A DNA stretch of 64,000 nucleotides from Agarophyton chilense. Its lineage: Eukaryota > Rhodophyta > Florideophyceae > Gracilariales > Gracilariaceae. The notes below the pieces were generated by a model. It searched no databases. It worked only from the letters and a program-made list of their open reading frames with translations, and was not told the origin of the DNA. Positions 11,945 through 21,876 of this stretch are shown one piece after another (the first letter of the stretch is position 1; every line of letters begins with the position of its first letter). The stretch covers positions 186,001 through 250,000 of the forward strand of contig JARGXX010000099.1 of NCBI GenBank assembly GCA_030374765.1. Reading direction: 5' to 3'. A program made the position numbers and the translations under genes.

Positions 11945-14012
11945 ATGTTTGAGACGTTAAAGATACATCTAATTTATTTCGTTTCCGATTGGTCTCCAAT
12001 TAATGAATTTCAGTACCAGCCATATATGGGTTTTCTATTTCATCTTTCTTCCTGCTTACATTTTCTTTTCATATTTCGAACATCATCCCAGTTGTTATGT
12101 AATAATCGGCCTGCGAGACCACAATAGGAATTATGTGGTGTAGGATTAAATAACCTCGAGTATGCAACCTTGTAGGGATTACTCGAATCAACAACGCACA
12201 TTGCCAGCAAAGAGGTATTCACTCCAAAAGACAATTCCTTTACTTCGAACTTCTTTTTCATATTCAGATAATCTTGACGTGACCTATTTTGCCTGTCAAG
12301 TCTTGAACAACAAAAAAGTACTCCTCGCAAACCTCTGGAATAGCAATAGAAAGCAAATTTTCTTTTCTATTCCATCCGTTGTGTTCCATCTTTCACGAGA
12401 AATAGGAGTTCCTGGTTGGCTACTGCCACACGTGCTGATGTAATATTTATTCTCATGCCCCACTCAGCGCAAAGATATCATCTTCCGATCTAATTGAGGC
12501 ACTTCCGCGACCATTGACACGTGCTGGCCTCGTGCCGTCATCGTAAGTTCGGAAAGATGTTTCATTGGAAACCTTCTGGTGGCTGTTTTTACAACCCCAA
12601 TAAATTGGATTCCTCTTTTAAAAGCTCTTCGGCTGTTTCAAGAGATGCAAAATATCAATCGGCACAAACAATTCGATCAGTTGCGAACCATTTTTCAACA
12701 GGTCTCATTAAAACAGCTGTTCCGTGAACATTTTCAGATTCAAAAGGCTGCAAATCTGGTTGAGTAGCTCCCATTGTGATTTTTATTTCGAGGATAATTA
12801 CACTCCTTCCACAAAACACTGTATTTTACTCACAACCATTTTCAGGCTTTCTCTCAAGAGCCGTGTTGTGTGGGAATTCAATTTCAATCCAGTTTCCTCG
12901 GAGTCCATACCAACGTGATATACTTCTTTCCACGCACAAGGTGTGTGACAGAGCTCCAAAAGCTTTTCGATGGTCATTTATAGCTTTCAAAAAGTCAGAA
13001 ACGCATCATTATCTAAATTCCTCTCATTTCTGGTCGTTTCCAGAGCAAGTGAAAACAATAAATTGCCGTATTATATCGAACCGATTGCGTGACATGATCT
13101 TTCCGAGGTGCGGAGAATCAATATTATTAGAAAAAGTGTCTTTAGACCAAATTGATCTTCTATTTGAAAATTCAAAGCGCGTCATCAACACCATCAAACC
13201 TAAAAAAGTCAAAATTTCACGCCCTACAGTCTGCCTTAAGCCTCTTCCTTCCAGCCGAGAGTTGGTAGATCGACCTTTTTTTCCAAATGAGCTTCAGGAA
13301 ACATTCACATGAATATAATCAATATGGAGAGAGTCTCGAAAGCCCATGAATTGCGGAGATAAAATCTTTAACAGATCCCGTTACTTTCCATTAATGCATT
13401 AACACTGGAACGTTTAGAGTCAAGGATAAAATTTCCGTTGTTTATTTGGTCGTCTGAACTTTCAAAAAGCTGTCTTTCGTGTCCCTGTATCTCACAGTAG
13501 AGTAGCCGACGGATTCAATTTGTGAATATCATTTCCATCTGTCACAGTATGCTGTTCTTCATTGTTCGAATCTTCGTTAGTAATAGCCGCACCACTTGTC
13601 TCCAAGTTCAAACTAGCGCCTTCTACAGCCGTTTCCCGGATCGTTACATGATCTTTTCCTTTCAAATTACGAATCTTCAGAGTACACACCTTCTCTTGAC
13701 CAGCTTGCGCGATGTTAATGGTGGCAAAAGTGTGTCTCATATATTTTTGAGAAAAATGTCCAATTCTGAAACAGTTCTGCTTACTAGTTTTGTTTTCCAT
13801 TTTGTGAAAAATAAGCGTTTACAATCGCTTTCTGATGTGACGAGCCGTGCGCGGGTGTTCGCTCTGTTTCCCACTATACGTCGAAAATCCATAGATGATG
13901 ACATTTTTGATAATTTATAAAGGAATGTAGTGAAAATGATGTTTTGAACAAGTTTTGGACGATAATTTGTGATATTTGAGGTTGACACCAGAGCAGAAGA
14001 GACAGTTGACAA
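11945..14012 (-). pseudogene. piggyBac-like transposase pseudogene (DDE_Tnp_1_7 type), element A
   Basis: Three blocks match element B in order. The N-terminal frame 13737-14012 has GNRANTRARLVTSESDCKR (B: GNRVNTRVHLVTSESDCRR). Frame 13492-13800 carries CTLKIRNLKGKDHVT. Frames 13024-13212 and 12040-12330 carry TRFEFSNRRSIWSKDTFS, MSRNRFDIIRQF and a C-terminal NMKKKFEVKEL-SFGVNT segment. MSRNRF-xx-I followed by a short helix is typical of piggyBac-family transposases just before the catalytic core. A frameshift near 13,750 separates the first two blocks, and the catalytic region cannot be read through. Confidence 0.75.
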
Positions 14013-14450
14013 CTTCTAAACACAAACTTTACCAAAACTGAAAACGTTTACAAAACTTATCGATGCTGTAATTTTTATCCCATCTGGGGGCAGTTGTTGT
14101 ATAAAAATATAGGAACTAGTGTTTTTTCGACGGGGGAGAGAGTGTAAAATTAATTATTATTTCAAAGTAGTTCTGTGTCATACACAGCTTTGAATCCTTT
14201 TTTGAGAGTACAACCACGGTTTTTCACCCAAAAAATACCTGTTTTATATTCTGAGATAGAAATTAGTCTGCTTACCTCTTAAATATATTTTTTATACTGT
14301 TTTGTTCCTTAAGTTGCATTCTTTCACATGGAAGCAGTTTCGTGAAGCGCATATTCTTTTGAATAGGTTATACCAAGTCTTTACTGTTTGAAGGTCAAAA
14401 CAGGAAAAAAATATCGTCAAAATAACTAAAAATCAGCACCTAAATATACA

Positions 14451-14496
14451 GTTTGGCCTCATGTGAGGCCAGCAGTCGTATAGACACGATCTAGTG
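14451..14496. repeat. Right terminal inverted repeat of element A
   Basis: GGCCTCATGTGAGGCC, then AGCAGTCGTATAGACAC; the reverse complement reads GTGTCTATACGACTGCT. The same order occurs at the left end of element B (60,091-60,133) and at the right end of the MITE-like copy (21,541-21,588). Confidence 0.7.
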
Positions 14497-14724
14497 TGTT
14501 GAAAAATGGGGCATTTAAGAAAAGAATTCAACGTTTTTTTCTAAATATTCCGAGGTTTTCTTCCCCAGTTGTATGCTGACACGCGTCGTTCACGGAGAAT
14601 TCGCGCTTGTTAGGAACGGCTCTGCGTCGGGAATGACGTTAAAATGTTTCCTCGGTAACTCTATAGACGATGGCACTCTTCGTACTCCATTCGCAGATAT
14701 CAAAAGACTTTCTGACCATCAAGT

Positions 14725-15156
14725 ATGCACTTCGCTGTGTGCGGCCTTCACCTCTCCGGTGGGTGCCTTAATTATCAATTGACCGGTCTCCAGGCCAACC
14801 TTGTTCGAGCAGCGAGATCTGCGCCTCGTTATACGATGCACGCCCTCTCTTCTATAGGATCTCCTACCAAACCTGGTATGATTTACCATCCGCTCGAAGG
14901 ACCTCTGTGCAATTCAATTTCTCTTGAAGTATGGGAAATACCAGACGAGAATCTCGGGGGCCTATTGAAGTTCGTACCGTCACCCCTCGGATTCGGTACG
15001 ATATTCCTGGATGACGATACAACGGTGAAAGGCTTCATCTGCGAGGGCTGGGCAGCAGATATCACAGCATGTCAACGAATGGGTATTGTGACGCAGGACA
15101 TAACTGAGCACGGCGGATGGCGCGAGTGGCTTCGCGCTCAAGATAGAACTAAATAG
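14725..15156 (+). CDS. Allophanate hydrolase C-terminal domain protein (solo or truncated)
   Basis: 143 codons, ATG to TAG. The translation matches the C-terminal domain of allophanate hydrolase (AtzF/DUR2 type): CGLHLSGGCLNYQLT at the start, VRAARSAPRYTMHAL, KPGMIYH, SLEVWEIP, PSPLGFGTIFL, KGFICEGWAAD and a final GGWREWL. In urea amidolysis the full enzyme hydrolyses allophanate to ammonia and CO2. Its N-terminal amidase half, with the Ser-Ser-Lys triad, is not seen upstream, where element A ends at 14,496. Either this is the 3' remnant of a gene cut by the transposon, or a free-standing copy of the domain. An out-of-frame 69-codon reading precedes it (14573-14782) and shows no amidase features. 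It ends 247 bp from the convergent acyltransferase gene. Confidence 0.7.
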   Translation: MHFAVCGLHLSGGCLNYQLTGLQANLVRAARSAPRYTMHALSSIGSPTKPGMIYHPLEGPLCNSISLEVWEIPDENLGGLLKFVPSPLGFGTIFLDDDTTVKGFICEGWAADITACQRMGIVTQDITEHGGWREWLRAQDRTK

Positions 15157-15403
15157 CGACGCAACACAAAGTTACCTTTCTGGGAAGTCCGAAGTCCTTG
15201 CTTCCCGGTCTTTTCTGTGTCTTCTAATGAGTGTTCCCAACAAACTCAGGTATCTCCAGTTGCAAACCTTATCCTGAGTAATAATAATGCACAGATTTAC
15301 AGATACACCGGTTATAATTCTGTTCTGCGTAACATGTGTGGGTGGTGCGCAGAAGATGTGCGCGTTGTCCCCAGTAAGGGCAGCCAATGCTCTCTAATAG
15401 ATT

Positions 15404-17008
15404 CTACGAAAAGTGCGATCTCAGCGTCTCCTTCATAGAAACAGGCATCAGTCTATCTGTCAATACGGCTGCTGCTAACAGAAGCCCGATGGCCATAACC
15501 CATCTTACGACTTCTCTGAAAGTTTTGCGAACGAATTTTGACGTTGCATTGCCTTCATCTCTTTCGGCTCGACGCCTTCTCGTCCAAGACTGTGTCACTC
15601 TTCCATTTGATTGACGTACAGTGAACGGACGTTCGAAAGCCAAAGTGTCTATTCCGCCGCCAGCCGCATTGGCCATAGCAACTATTTGCGGATATGCCAC
15701 ATCCATATCGGCAAGCACCGACGAACTTACAGAACGTGGTAGTTCTCCCTTCAACCTCCGTGAGATCACGTTTGCAAGAGCACGCTGTCGTGAATCGAGA
15801 AATTTAGGTGAAATTCGATGCCGCTTCAAGAAACCGTCCCAGTTCACACTTATCAGACCGGCTCTTTCGCAGATGAGCTTCTTGACACGATTCGCGAACT
15901 GTACATCGGTTTCACCGGGCTGGATGTTCTGCGGCTCCATGTAATATACATCGCAAACGACAGCCCAGCTGGTCATCAAGTCAATTAAGTGGCGAGGGAA
16001 ACTGGTTGTCTGAGAATTCCAAAACGGATCGCCGAAACGTCTTCGATATCTCATAGCAATCGGGTGCACTTCTACGCCGAGGGCAAAACTACCCTTCTTA
16101 AACATAATGCAGTACTCAGCATTCGTGCAGGTGCCCTCCGGAAACACCAACATTGGCTCTTTATCTCCATTAGTGACGTGTTCATGGAGCAATTGCGTCA
16201 CCACCCGACGGTCATTACCCTCTTCTCGATCAAACCAAACATGATCTTGCGCAGCCATGAGCAGATCCTGCAGCCATCCTGCCAGACCGCCGTGGCGCTG
16301 ACCAATGCAGCTGAAGTTATAGTCTTTGTGTAAAACGAAGAGGTCGATGAGAGAGGTGTGATTTGCGACGTAGATTTGGTTAGAACGCCGTTCAGGTCGC
16401 TTTCCATGGTAACGCACATAGCCAGACCACGACGCAACGACAACGGATGCAAGAAATCGAAGCAAAAACTTTCGTGTAGAGCGCTGGAAAACTTTAAAAG
16501 GAAGAATGTAGGAAACGCCCCATCCGACAAGAAAACAAAAGGCTCCAAGGATAATGATCCCAAGTCTTAACGGAAGAAACACACAATATCGCGCCCAAAC
16601 GCCGATTAACCAGAGCAGCGACTGATGAGGGGTCATTCGCCATCTTCCGGGTGGGATATTCCTCGTGAGGAAGTTCCAAGGGTGCGGAGGGTCTGCGGTA
16701 AAGCAGCGAGTGAGGGTATCATCCACGATTGACTCGATACCGTCGGAGATAAAGCCAGTAATGTCATCAAGTTGGAATGCATTTTGTCGGTGAGGAGAAG
16801 AGACGTACCCTGATGATTCAAGGAAAGAGTTTTGCCATGCATGCGGCCCAAACTCAAGCTCGGAGTTGATGCGTCGTATTCTCTGCGCGTCGGGATGTTC
16901 GTCTTCAAGTGGGGCGCGATGCTCTGGCTCGTATGCTATGCGTGTGATGACGGAAAGGCCCCACACGTATAGGCGACGGAGAAGTGAAATGTTACGGAAT
17001 TTGAGCAT
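15404..17008 (-). CDS. Glycerol-3-phosphate acyltransferase, GPAT3/4 (AGPAT9-like) type
   Basis: 534 aa, intronless, true ATG at 17008. Acyl-CoA-dependent acylation of glycerol-3-phosphate (possibly lysophosphatidate) at the ER membrane, the first step of phospholipid and triacylglycerol synthesis. Acyltransferase blocks are intact: NHTSLID (216-222, His217 and Asp222 forming the HX4D pair), VWFDREE (257-263), FPEGTCTN (289-296) and VHPIAMRYR (314-322). The stretch KKGSF-GVEVHPIA followed by FGDPFWNS and MTSWAVVCDVYYM-P is diagnostic for GPAT3/4 rather than plastid or mitochondrial GPATs. Hydrophobic segments lie at about 131-168 and 502-518. The animal enzymes are about 430-460 aa; the excess is an N-terminal part and a basic C-terminal tail with an extra membrane segment. 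It is divergent from the gene at 17,537. Confidence 0.93.
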   Translation of the reverse strand: MLKFRNISLLRRLYVWGLSVITRIAYEPEHRAPLEDEHPDAQRIRRINSELEFGPHAWQNSFLESSGYVSSPHRQNAFQLDDITGFISDGIESIVDDTLTRCFTADPPHPWNFLTRNIPPGRWRMTPHQSLLWLIGVWARYCVFLPLRLGIIILGAFCFLVGWGVSYILPFKVFQRSTRKFLLRFLASVVVASWSGYVRYHGKRPERRSNQIYVANHTSLIDLFVLHKDYNFSCIGQRHGGLAGWLQDLLMAAQDHVWFDREEGNDRRVVTQLLHEHVTNGDKEPMLVFPEGTCTNAEYCIMFKKGSFALGVEVHPIAMRYRRRFGDPFWNSQTTSFPRHLIDLMTSWAVVCDVYYMEPQNIQPGETDVQFANRVKKLICERAGLISVNWDGFLKRHRISPKFLDSRQRALANVISRRLKGELPRSVSSSVLADMDVAYPQIVAMANAAGGGIDTLAFERPFTVRQSNGRVTQSWTRRRRAERDEGNATSKFVRKTFREVVRWVMAIGLLLAAAVLTDRLMPVSMKETLRSHFS

Positions 17009-17536
17009 TATGGCTGAGCAGCAACGCGGGGCATGAGCGGGAGGGAAGATAAAAACGGTGGGACAGTTTCTAGGAGAATTTCATCAAGGGGAATGGGCGG
17101 GCGAATAGAGACAGGGCCAAAGTAGCGCGGGAATAAGCGGAGCACTGATGGGGGACTCGGTCGGCGGGAACGAGCCGGAGAAGATGAAGGCTGAGATGAG
17201 GGGCGGTTGCGGAGGGCAAGTGACGCATCTTGAGCAGGTGTTCCATCAAATGCTCTTCAGCATGTCCAGCATTCATTCGTACAGTATCTACTGGGCGGAA
17301 CAGCTTCTCGCTTCTTACACGGTGAACACGTGGCTGCTTTCCTTTTGGCTGCACACGTCACGTCGACTGTGTCAACCAGTCCGTCATCGACATTCAAGCA
17401 TGCCCCCAAGCAACCCAGGTTGTGCGACTTGCCTCTCCGCCATTTCTATCAGACCACCCCGCGTCCCTGCTCGTTAAAGCGGGCTTGCCGCGCCTCCCGC
17501 AATCATCCTGCTTCCTGTATATGGCACAAATTAACC
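17009..17536. promoter_or_regulatory. Shared (bidirectional) intergenic region between two divergent host genes
   Basis: 528 bp separate the two start codons and must contain both promoters and 5' leaders. I saw no clear TATA box. The part just upstream of 17,537 has no stop in the plus-strand gene's frame back to 17,330, but also no ATG, so it is most likely leader sequence. Confidence 0.5.
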
Positions 17537-20221
17537 ATGTCAGATACTGCTTCCCCTCCGTCGCTTTCCCCCCGTACATCCAATGTAGTTGATGGCGTTA
17601 CCGGTGTGCACGACGGCGGGCGTGAGGAGGGTGACGTCGAGCTCGCCATCGTCCGCCGCATTCGAAACAATTTCTCTGGGAACTCGCTCAAAAATGCTGC
17701 CATGCGTCTACGTGGACCCACCTCTCTGGCTACCACTTTCCAAGATCCTTTGTCCATGTTCAGAGAATCCATTGACGAAGATTCCATAGAAACAAACACC
17801 GACAATTCTGAGGAAAGCAGTAATCATGATCCTAGTTCTGAATCGCTGGCTCCCAGAGGTACAGCCGACGCAAAGGACGACTCTGCTCCATTCAGTGGTG
17901 TATCCACAGGGTCTGCATGGCGCGACGCTGTTGTAAAGGCCTGTGCAGACCTCTTGGGAAAGAGCATGGAACAATTGCAAATTGAGTATCACGCTTCTAC
18001 AAAGGCGCCCAACCCGTCTTCTGCTGCCTTTGCGAGCGGTTTCGAACCTACACCCAGAGACCTGGCGGACTATGTAATCATGTCCACCTTGAGAGCACAG
18101 GACACTCTCGCCATGCAAAATGCTACCTCATGGCTTTTTAATCTGATGGATAAAACTGGTTCCGGCTTCGTTCTGAGGGAGGAGTTTATGAAGTACACTC
18201 CTTTCATTGGACCAGTTGCAGATGCTGCGGTGGCCGGTTCTATCTTCGACGAGCTAATCAAAGACCAGGTTCGTCGCGCCCCAGAACTTGGCGATGAAGC
18301 TGATAAAAAACCGTTTTCGGTACGTAGAGAACGCTCTCAAGAGGGCCGCAAAGACAAGGTCATTTTCCGTTCAGAGTTAGTTGGTCGCAGTGGTGCACGA
18401 TGGAGGCGCCCTTCACCTGCTCCAGTACGCAGAGCCCGTGAAAAGGCAGGTAAAGAACTTAGAAGACTGTCCTCTGATACTCATCGTAGTGAGCTGCGCG
18501 TCGCAGGTGAGTCCACGAGCTCGTCCCCATCTGCCGAATTGTATCCGCTCGACTTGGCTCTCAGATTTGATACATGGAAGCGGTTTTTTGAAGCGATTCA
18601 AGACAAGTACGCATGTCATGATGATGACTGGTTGAGAGTAAAATCCGAACTTGGCATTGATCCAGGAGAGCTGCTTATAAAATCACAAGGTGCTCTTGAT
18701 CACAGCGACCTTTTCCCTACCCTGGGGAAACTCTATCTTAGCCAGAGGTATATCGTTTTTATGGCAGCTGTGGGCAAGAATCACTATGTCGTGAGGCTGG
18801 GTACCGTGGCCGCAATCGAAAAGGGTTCGATCCCGTTTATGATGCGAGACAGTATTGAAATCAAGCTAGAGACTGAGACTAGGGCTGCGCGCGATGGTCT
18901 GTTGACTCTCGTTGAAACCCCAGAAAGGGGAACCGCAGACAATCCATATACAAGTGCAGATGATCATGAGGAAGAAACTCTGTCTCAGTATGTGGGCAAA
19001 CTGACACGCCAATTCATGTCCAACAAAAAACCACTTGTCTTCAGTTTGCTTGAGTTCCGCGAGACAAGAAAACGAGACAATTGGATTCGATTGATCTTGG
19101 AAATGGTCGCCGCTCACAAGCTCCACATACATCTCGGCTTTGGTAGCACGGGGCGAGCAGTCCCATCCATACCACAGGATGATTCGGCAACAAAAAACGG
19201 TGAGATCAACGAGGAAGGACCTTCAAATGGTGGTGGTGACGCATCAGAACCTCCAAAATCCGGACCACCCAACTATTTACGTTCCCCTTTCCGACACGAA
19301 CCATCTCCCCCACTGTTTGCGGTTGCCGCTCATGCGAATATTGTTCGATATCGTGCATTAAGAAGAGTCACAGAAAAACGCGCGTCAGATAGTCTAATGG
19401 TTTTCTCCCGCCCAGACCAGAAGCACCAACTCATTAATTGGTATACAGAATCAGTGCGCGCTCATGAACGACAAAGTGGAAGGACATGGATTGGAAGAGC
19501 CCTCGCAGCCATCCGTGAGAATATGGAGGCAAATGATTGTCTTTATCAAGCGCAAGACGCCGAACCTTTCGACGCTGGACGACTTGGTGATGCAATTGGA
19601 AGGTTTGCCGAGCTTTGCTCTCCCTTGGCAAGAGTGGTCCAGTCGCTGAACTACTTGTTCCAATGGCGAAACCCGCCGGCGACAATCCTAGCGATATTGG
19701 TGTGTGTTACCATTGCGGCGAAGGGGTTGGTCAATTTTGTACCCGCAGCCTTGTTCTTCATCCAGGCGGCATGGGTCGTGGAGACAAAGTATAACTGGCT
19801 TGGTCTTGGAATGGGCCGACCCGAAAAGGAAGATGCCCGAAGGAGACGAGCCAATGTTTTGGAAATGGTTGCACAGATGCACGACGTACTTATGGCTGCC
19901 CAAAACGTCTTAAACAGCTTAAATAGGGAGCTAGGAAAGGTTCAAGCACTCTTTTTATGGAGTGGCGAGGATTGGCAAAGCTGGGTTGTTGTGCTTGCGT
20001 TGTGCTTCTCTGGATTTGTATTATTAATCGTGCCCGGTAGAACTCTCTTATTTTTACTGTTCTTCATGCTTTTCTTCAGACACTTTCTTCCTCCTTCAAA
20101 CCCGTGGTTAACATTCTGGCAGACAATTCCGTCCAGGATTGGTGATAGGAACTTCAAAAAGGAGGATGCTTCGAAAACTCTTTCAGGTAAACTCACTCGG
20201 CCAAACCAAAAAAGCCGGTGA
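17537..20221 (+). CDS. Membrane protein with EF-hand-like and GRAM-like regions and C-terminal hydrophobic hairpins
   Basis: 894 aa from the first in-frame ATG (17,537). The frame is open back to a GTG at 17,330, which is not a eukaryotic start. Order of features: acidic, Ser-rich N-terminus; a canonical EF-hand loop DKTGSGFVLREE near residue 204; a basic stretch (about 255-320); a GRAM/PH-like strand pattern GKLYLSQRYIVFMAAVGKNHYVV near 392; an acidic linker; then two long hydrophobic segments at about 711-748 and 815-851, with a short basic tail. GRAM domains bind membrane lipids, and EF loops usually bind calcium. The plan (GRAM-like plus C-terminal membrane segments) recalls plant DUF639 proteins, but I cannot confirm that family. 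An ER or contact-site membrane protein is plausible. It is divergent from the acyltransferase gene and 199 bp from the convergent Lin0512 gene. Confidence 0.8.
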   Translation: MSDTASPPSLSPRTSNVVDGVTGVHDGGREEGDVELAIVRRIRNNFSGNSLKNAAMRLRGPTSLATTFQDPLSMFRESIDEDSIETNTDNSEESSNHDPSSESLAPRGTADAKDDSAPFSGVSTGSAWRDAVVKACADLLGKSMEQLQIEYHASTKAPNPSSAAFASGFEPTPRDLADYVIMSTLRAQDTLAMQNATSWLFNLMDKTGSGFVLREEFMKYTPFIGPVADAAVAGSIFDELIKDQVRRAPELGDEADKKPFSVRRERSQEGRKDKVIFRSELVGRSGARWRRPSPAPVRRAREKAGKELRRLSSDTHRSELRVAGESTSSSPSAELYPLDLALRFDTWKRFFEAIQDKYACHDDDWLRVKSELGIDPGELLIKSQGALDHSDLFPTLGKLYLSQRYIVFMAAVGKNHYVVRLGTVAAIEKGSIPFMMRDSIEIKLETETRAARDGLLTLVETPERGTADNPYTSADDHEEETLSQYVGKLTRQFMSNKKPLVFSLLEFRETRKRDNWIRLILEMVAAHKLHIHLGFGSTGRAVPSIPQDDSATKNGEINEEGPSNGGGDASEPPKSGPPNYLRSPFRHEPSPPLFAVAAHANIVRYRALRRVTEKRASDSLMVFSRPDQKHQLINWYTESVRAHERQSGRTWIGRALAAIRENMEANDCLYQAQDAEPFDAGRLGDAIGRFAELCSPLARVVQSLNYLFQWRNPPATILAILVCVTIAAKGLVNFVPAALFFIQAAWVVETKYNWLGLGMGRPEKEDARRRRANVLEMVAQMHDVLMAAQNVLNSLNRELGKVQALFLWSGEDWQSWVVVLALCFSGFVLLIVPGRTLLFLLFFMLFFRHFLPPSNPWLTFWQTIPSRIGDRNFKKEDASKTLSGKLTRPNQKSR

Positions 20222-20420
20222 ACGAAATTTATTAATCTACTCTTTGTGTTCTGATTAGAATGGTTTGCCAAGAGAATGCATATATGTGAGATGGTCGTAT
20301 TTCTTTCCGAATGACGGATTTCCTGCTTGTATTGTGGATGGTCAGAAGTCTTGAAACCTCCATTCTTTCGGATGAAGAATTTCTCCATATGGTGTTTGCC
20401 TGATATGTAAGAATGAAATG

Positions 20421-21045
20421 TCAACAAAATACCGATACAGCAGCGATCACCACAATTGCACGATCGTCCCCCTCGCCATCGCCTTGCTCCTCAAGGACAA
20501 CGCCACTGGAACATTTGAGACCCCCAGTCTCTACATGAACGGTCACCGTTCCATATGGAAACTGAGTCTTTATTGAATCAAGGTCAATTTCATTTTGAAA
20601 TGGCGCCGGAACTCCAAGCTTCACGTGGATTTTCATTTTGCTGTAGTCCCCGCCAGGTAAAATTCGTGCCAGTCCAGGTAATGATGTGAATTCTATTGCG
20701 TCTGTCGTTCGGAAAAAGTTAGTTAACTCCAAGTCTGTCGAGCTTCTTTGAGCCGGGCAATAGAACATATGTTGACATACTTCTACATGCGCGAACAGCC
20801 GCTTTTGTGGCATTTTGTCCGTGAAGGTCTGTCCCCATTCCAATCTCGACCACCGAAACCTTCGGGGTATTTGAAGTGTTCATTCTTGGTTCTTGGAAGA
20901 CCTGGAGGCGAGTTGTACATGAATTTCGCTGTTTTCGGGAGCTGTACTTCGCTTCCGAAAACCCGTGCTTACAGTTTACCCGTATCATATGATTTCCAGA
21001 GGCGGTAAAGACATCAGCAGGCGTTAAGAATCCGCAGTGGGCCAT
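20421..21045 (-). CDS. Lin0512-family conserved protein, two exons
   Basis: Exon 1 is 21045-20781 (265 nt) and exon 2 is 20701-20421 (281 nt), giving 181 aa when spliced. The core shows the Lin0512 signature: VVEIGMGTDLHGQNATKAAVRAC, then across the splice AIEFTSLPGLARIL, a VGVP-type segment (VKLGVPAPF), FPYGTVTVHVETGGL and a terminal AIVVIAAVSV. Family members, mostly prokaryotic, are about 110-120 aa and have no established function. The first ~60 residues are an extension that could be a targeting sequence; an internal ATG at 20883 (MNTSNTPKV) would start right before the conserved domain. Its start lies about 150 bp from a MITE-like transposon copy. Confidence 0.85.
20702..20780 (-). other. 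79-nt spliceosomal intron of the Lin0512 gene
   Basis: Donor GTATGT, branch-site-like TTAACTAAC about 20 nt from the acceptor, acceptor CGACAG. Removing it joins A + AC into an Asn codon and brings AAVRACR into phase with AIEFTSLPG, exactly as the family pattern demands. Without splicing, the first frame runs on out of family similarity until its stop at 20719. Confidence 0.9.
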
Positions 21046-21189
21046 AACATAGATCGAGGCCGTTGAATCCTGGGAGGCGCGTAAGGGAGCTTCATCGTTC
21101 GGTATTAGAGCAAGACTACACTAACGAAATTTTGGTATCTCAAAAAGCGTTTTGCAAATAGCTGACAAACGATTGCAAAGATTAAACTT

Positions 21190-21588
21190 CAGACCTTTAG
21201 ACACTTGTCTATACGACCCACGCCACTGTTCGAAATTGATTATTTTTTTGGAAGATAGTTCTGTTTCATACACCGCTCCGAAACGATTTTTTAGAGTGCA
21301 ACCACTGTTTTTGCGCAGAAAAAATACGTTTTATATGTAAATATAGTAATTAGACTGCTAATCAGTTAAATATATAATTTATATATAGTTTTATTTCTTT
21401 TCTTTTCTTCTTTCACATAAAAAAAGTTTCAGGAAGCGTAGATTTCCTTTAAAAGGTTAAAAAAAAGTCTTTATGGCTTTGATGTCAGAACACGAAAACA
21501 ATTCGGTCAAAATAACAAAAAAACAGCGCAAAAAAATTCAGTTGGACCTCATATGAGGACAGTCGTCCAATAGATACATCCTAGTACC
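21190..21588. mobile_element. MITE-like non-autonomous relative of the piggyBac-like elements
   Basis: About 400 bp aligned along its length with 14,150-14,496 of element A (shared blocks: AGTTCTGT-TCATACAC, TTTTATAT, CACAT-AA-CAGTTTC-GGAAGCG, GTCAAAATAACTAAAA). It ends in GGACCTCATATGAGGACAG-TCGTCCAATAGATAC, a decayed TIR. The left end has TTGTCTATACGAC. There is no coding capacity. It lies about 150 bp upstream of the Lin0512 start codon, so it may contribute promoter sequence. Confidence 0.7.
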
Positions 21589-21876
21589 ATGTCTCTTACC
21601 GAGATTAAAAGTACTTCTGACAACAATAAATGAAATACTTTTTTTTATTATACGAAATATTATTCCATCATCAACTTTTAAACTAGAATTACCGCGCTTT
21701 TCTCCACACCACGCGGCCCAAAACTTCTAATAAACTTTGTTTCAACTTCTACTTCCTCACAAACTGCTATTTATAGCTTTAAACATCTAACTATGCCGAG
21801 AAGTAAGTTTTTATCAGAGGTAGAAAACACTCAAATCATAGCCCACCACTTTCGAGGCATGATTTATCAACCGATT

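Larger units (their letters stand above)
11239..14496 (-). mobile_element. Element A: decayed piggyBac-like DNA transposon
   Basis: It is bounded by inverted termini carrying GTGTCTATACGAC-like sequence (right end, 14,461-14,496) and its counterpart GCCTACACGCCC (left end, from 11,239), each followed inward by GGCCTCAYATGAGGCC palindromes. The interior encodes a broken transposase on the minus strand, collinear with element B (60.1-63.0 kb). I saw no TTAA target duplication, which typical piggyBac insertions have, so the exact ends remain uncertain. Stops and frameshifts make it inactive. Confidence 0.75.

Noticed and set aside
17330-17536. N-terminal extension of the GRAM-like protein
   Set aside because: The frame is open but begins only with GTG; the first ATG is at 17,537, and the extension has no conserved character.
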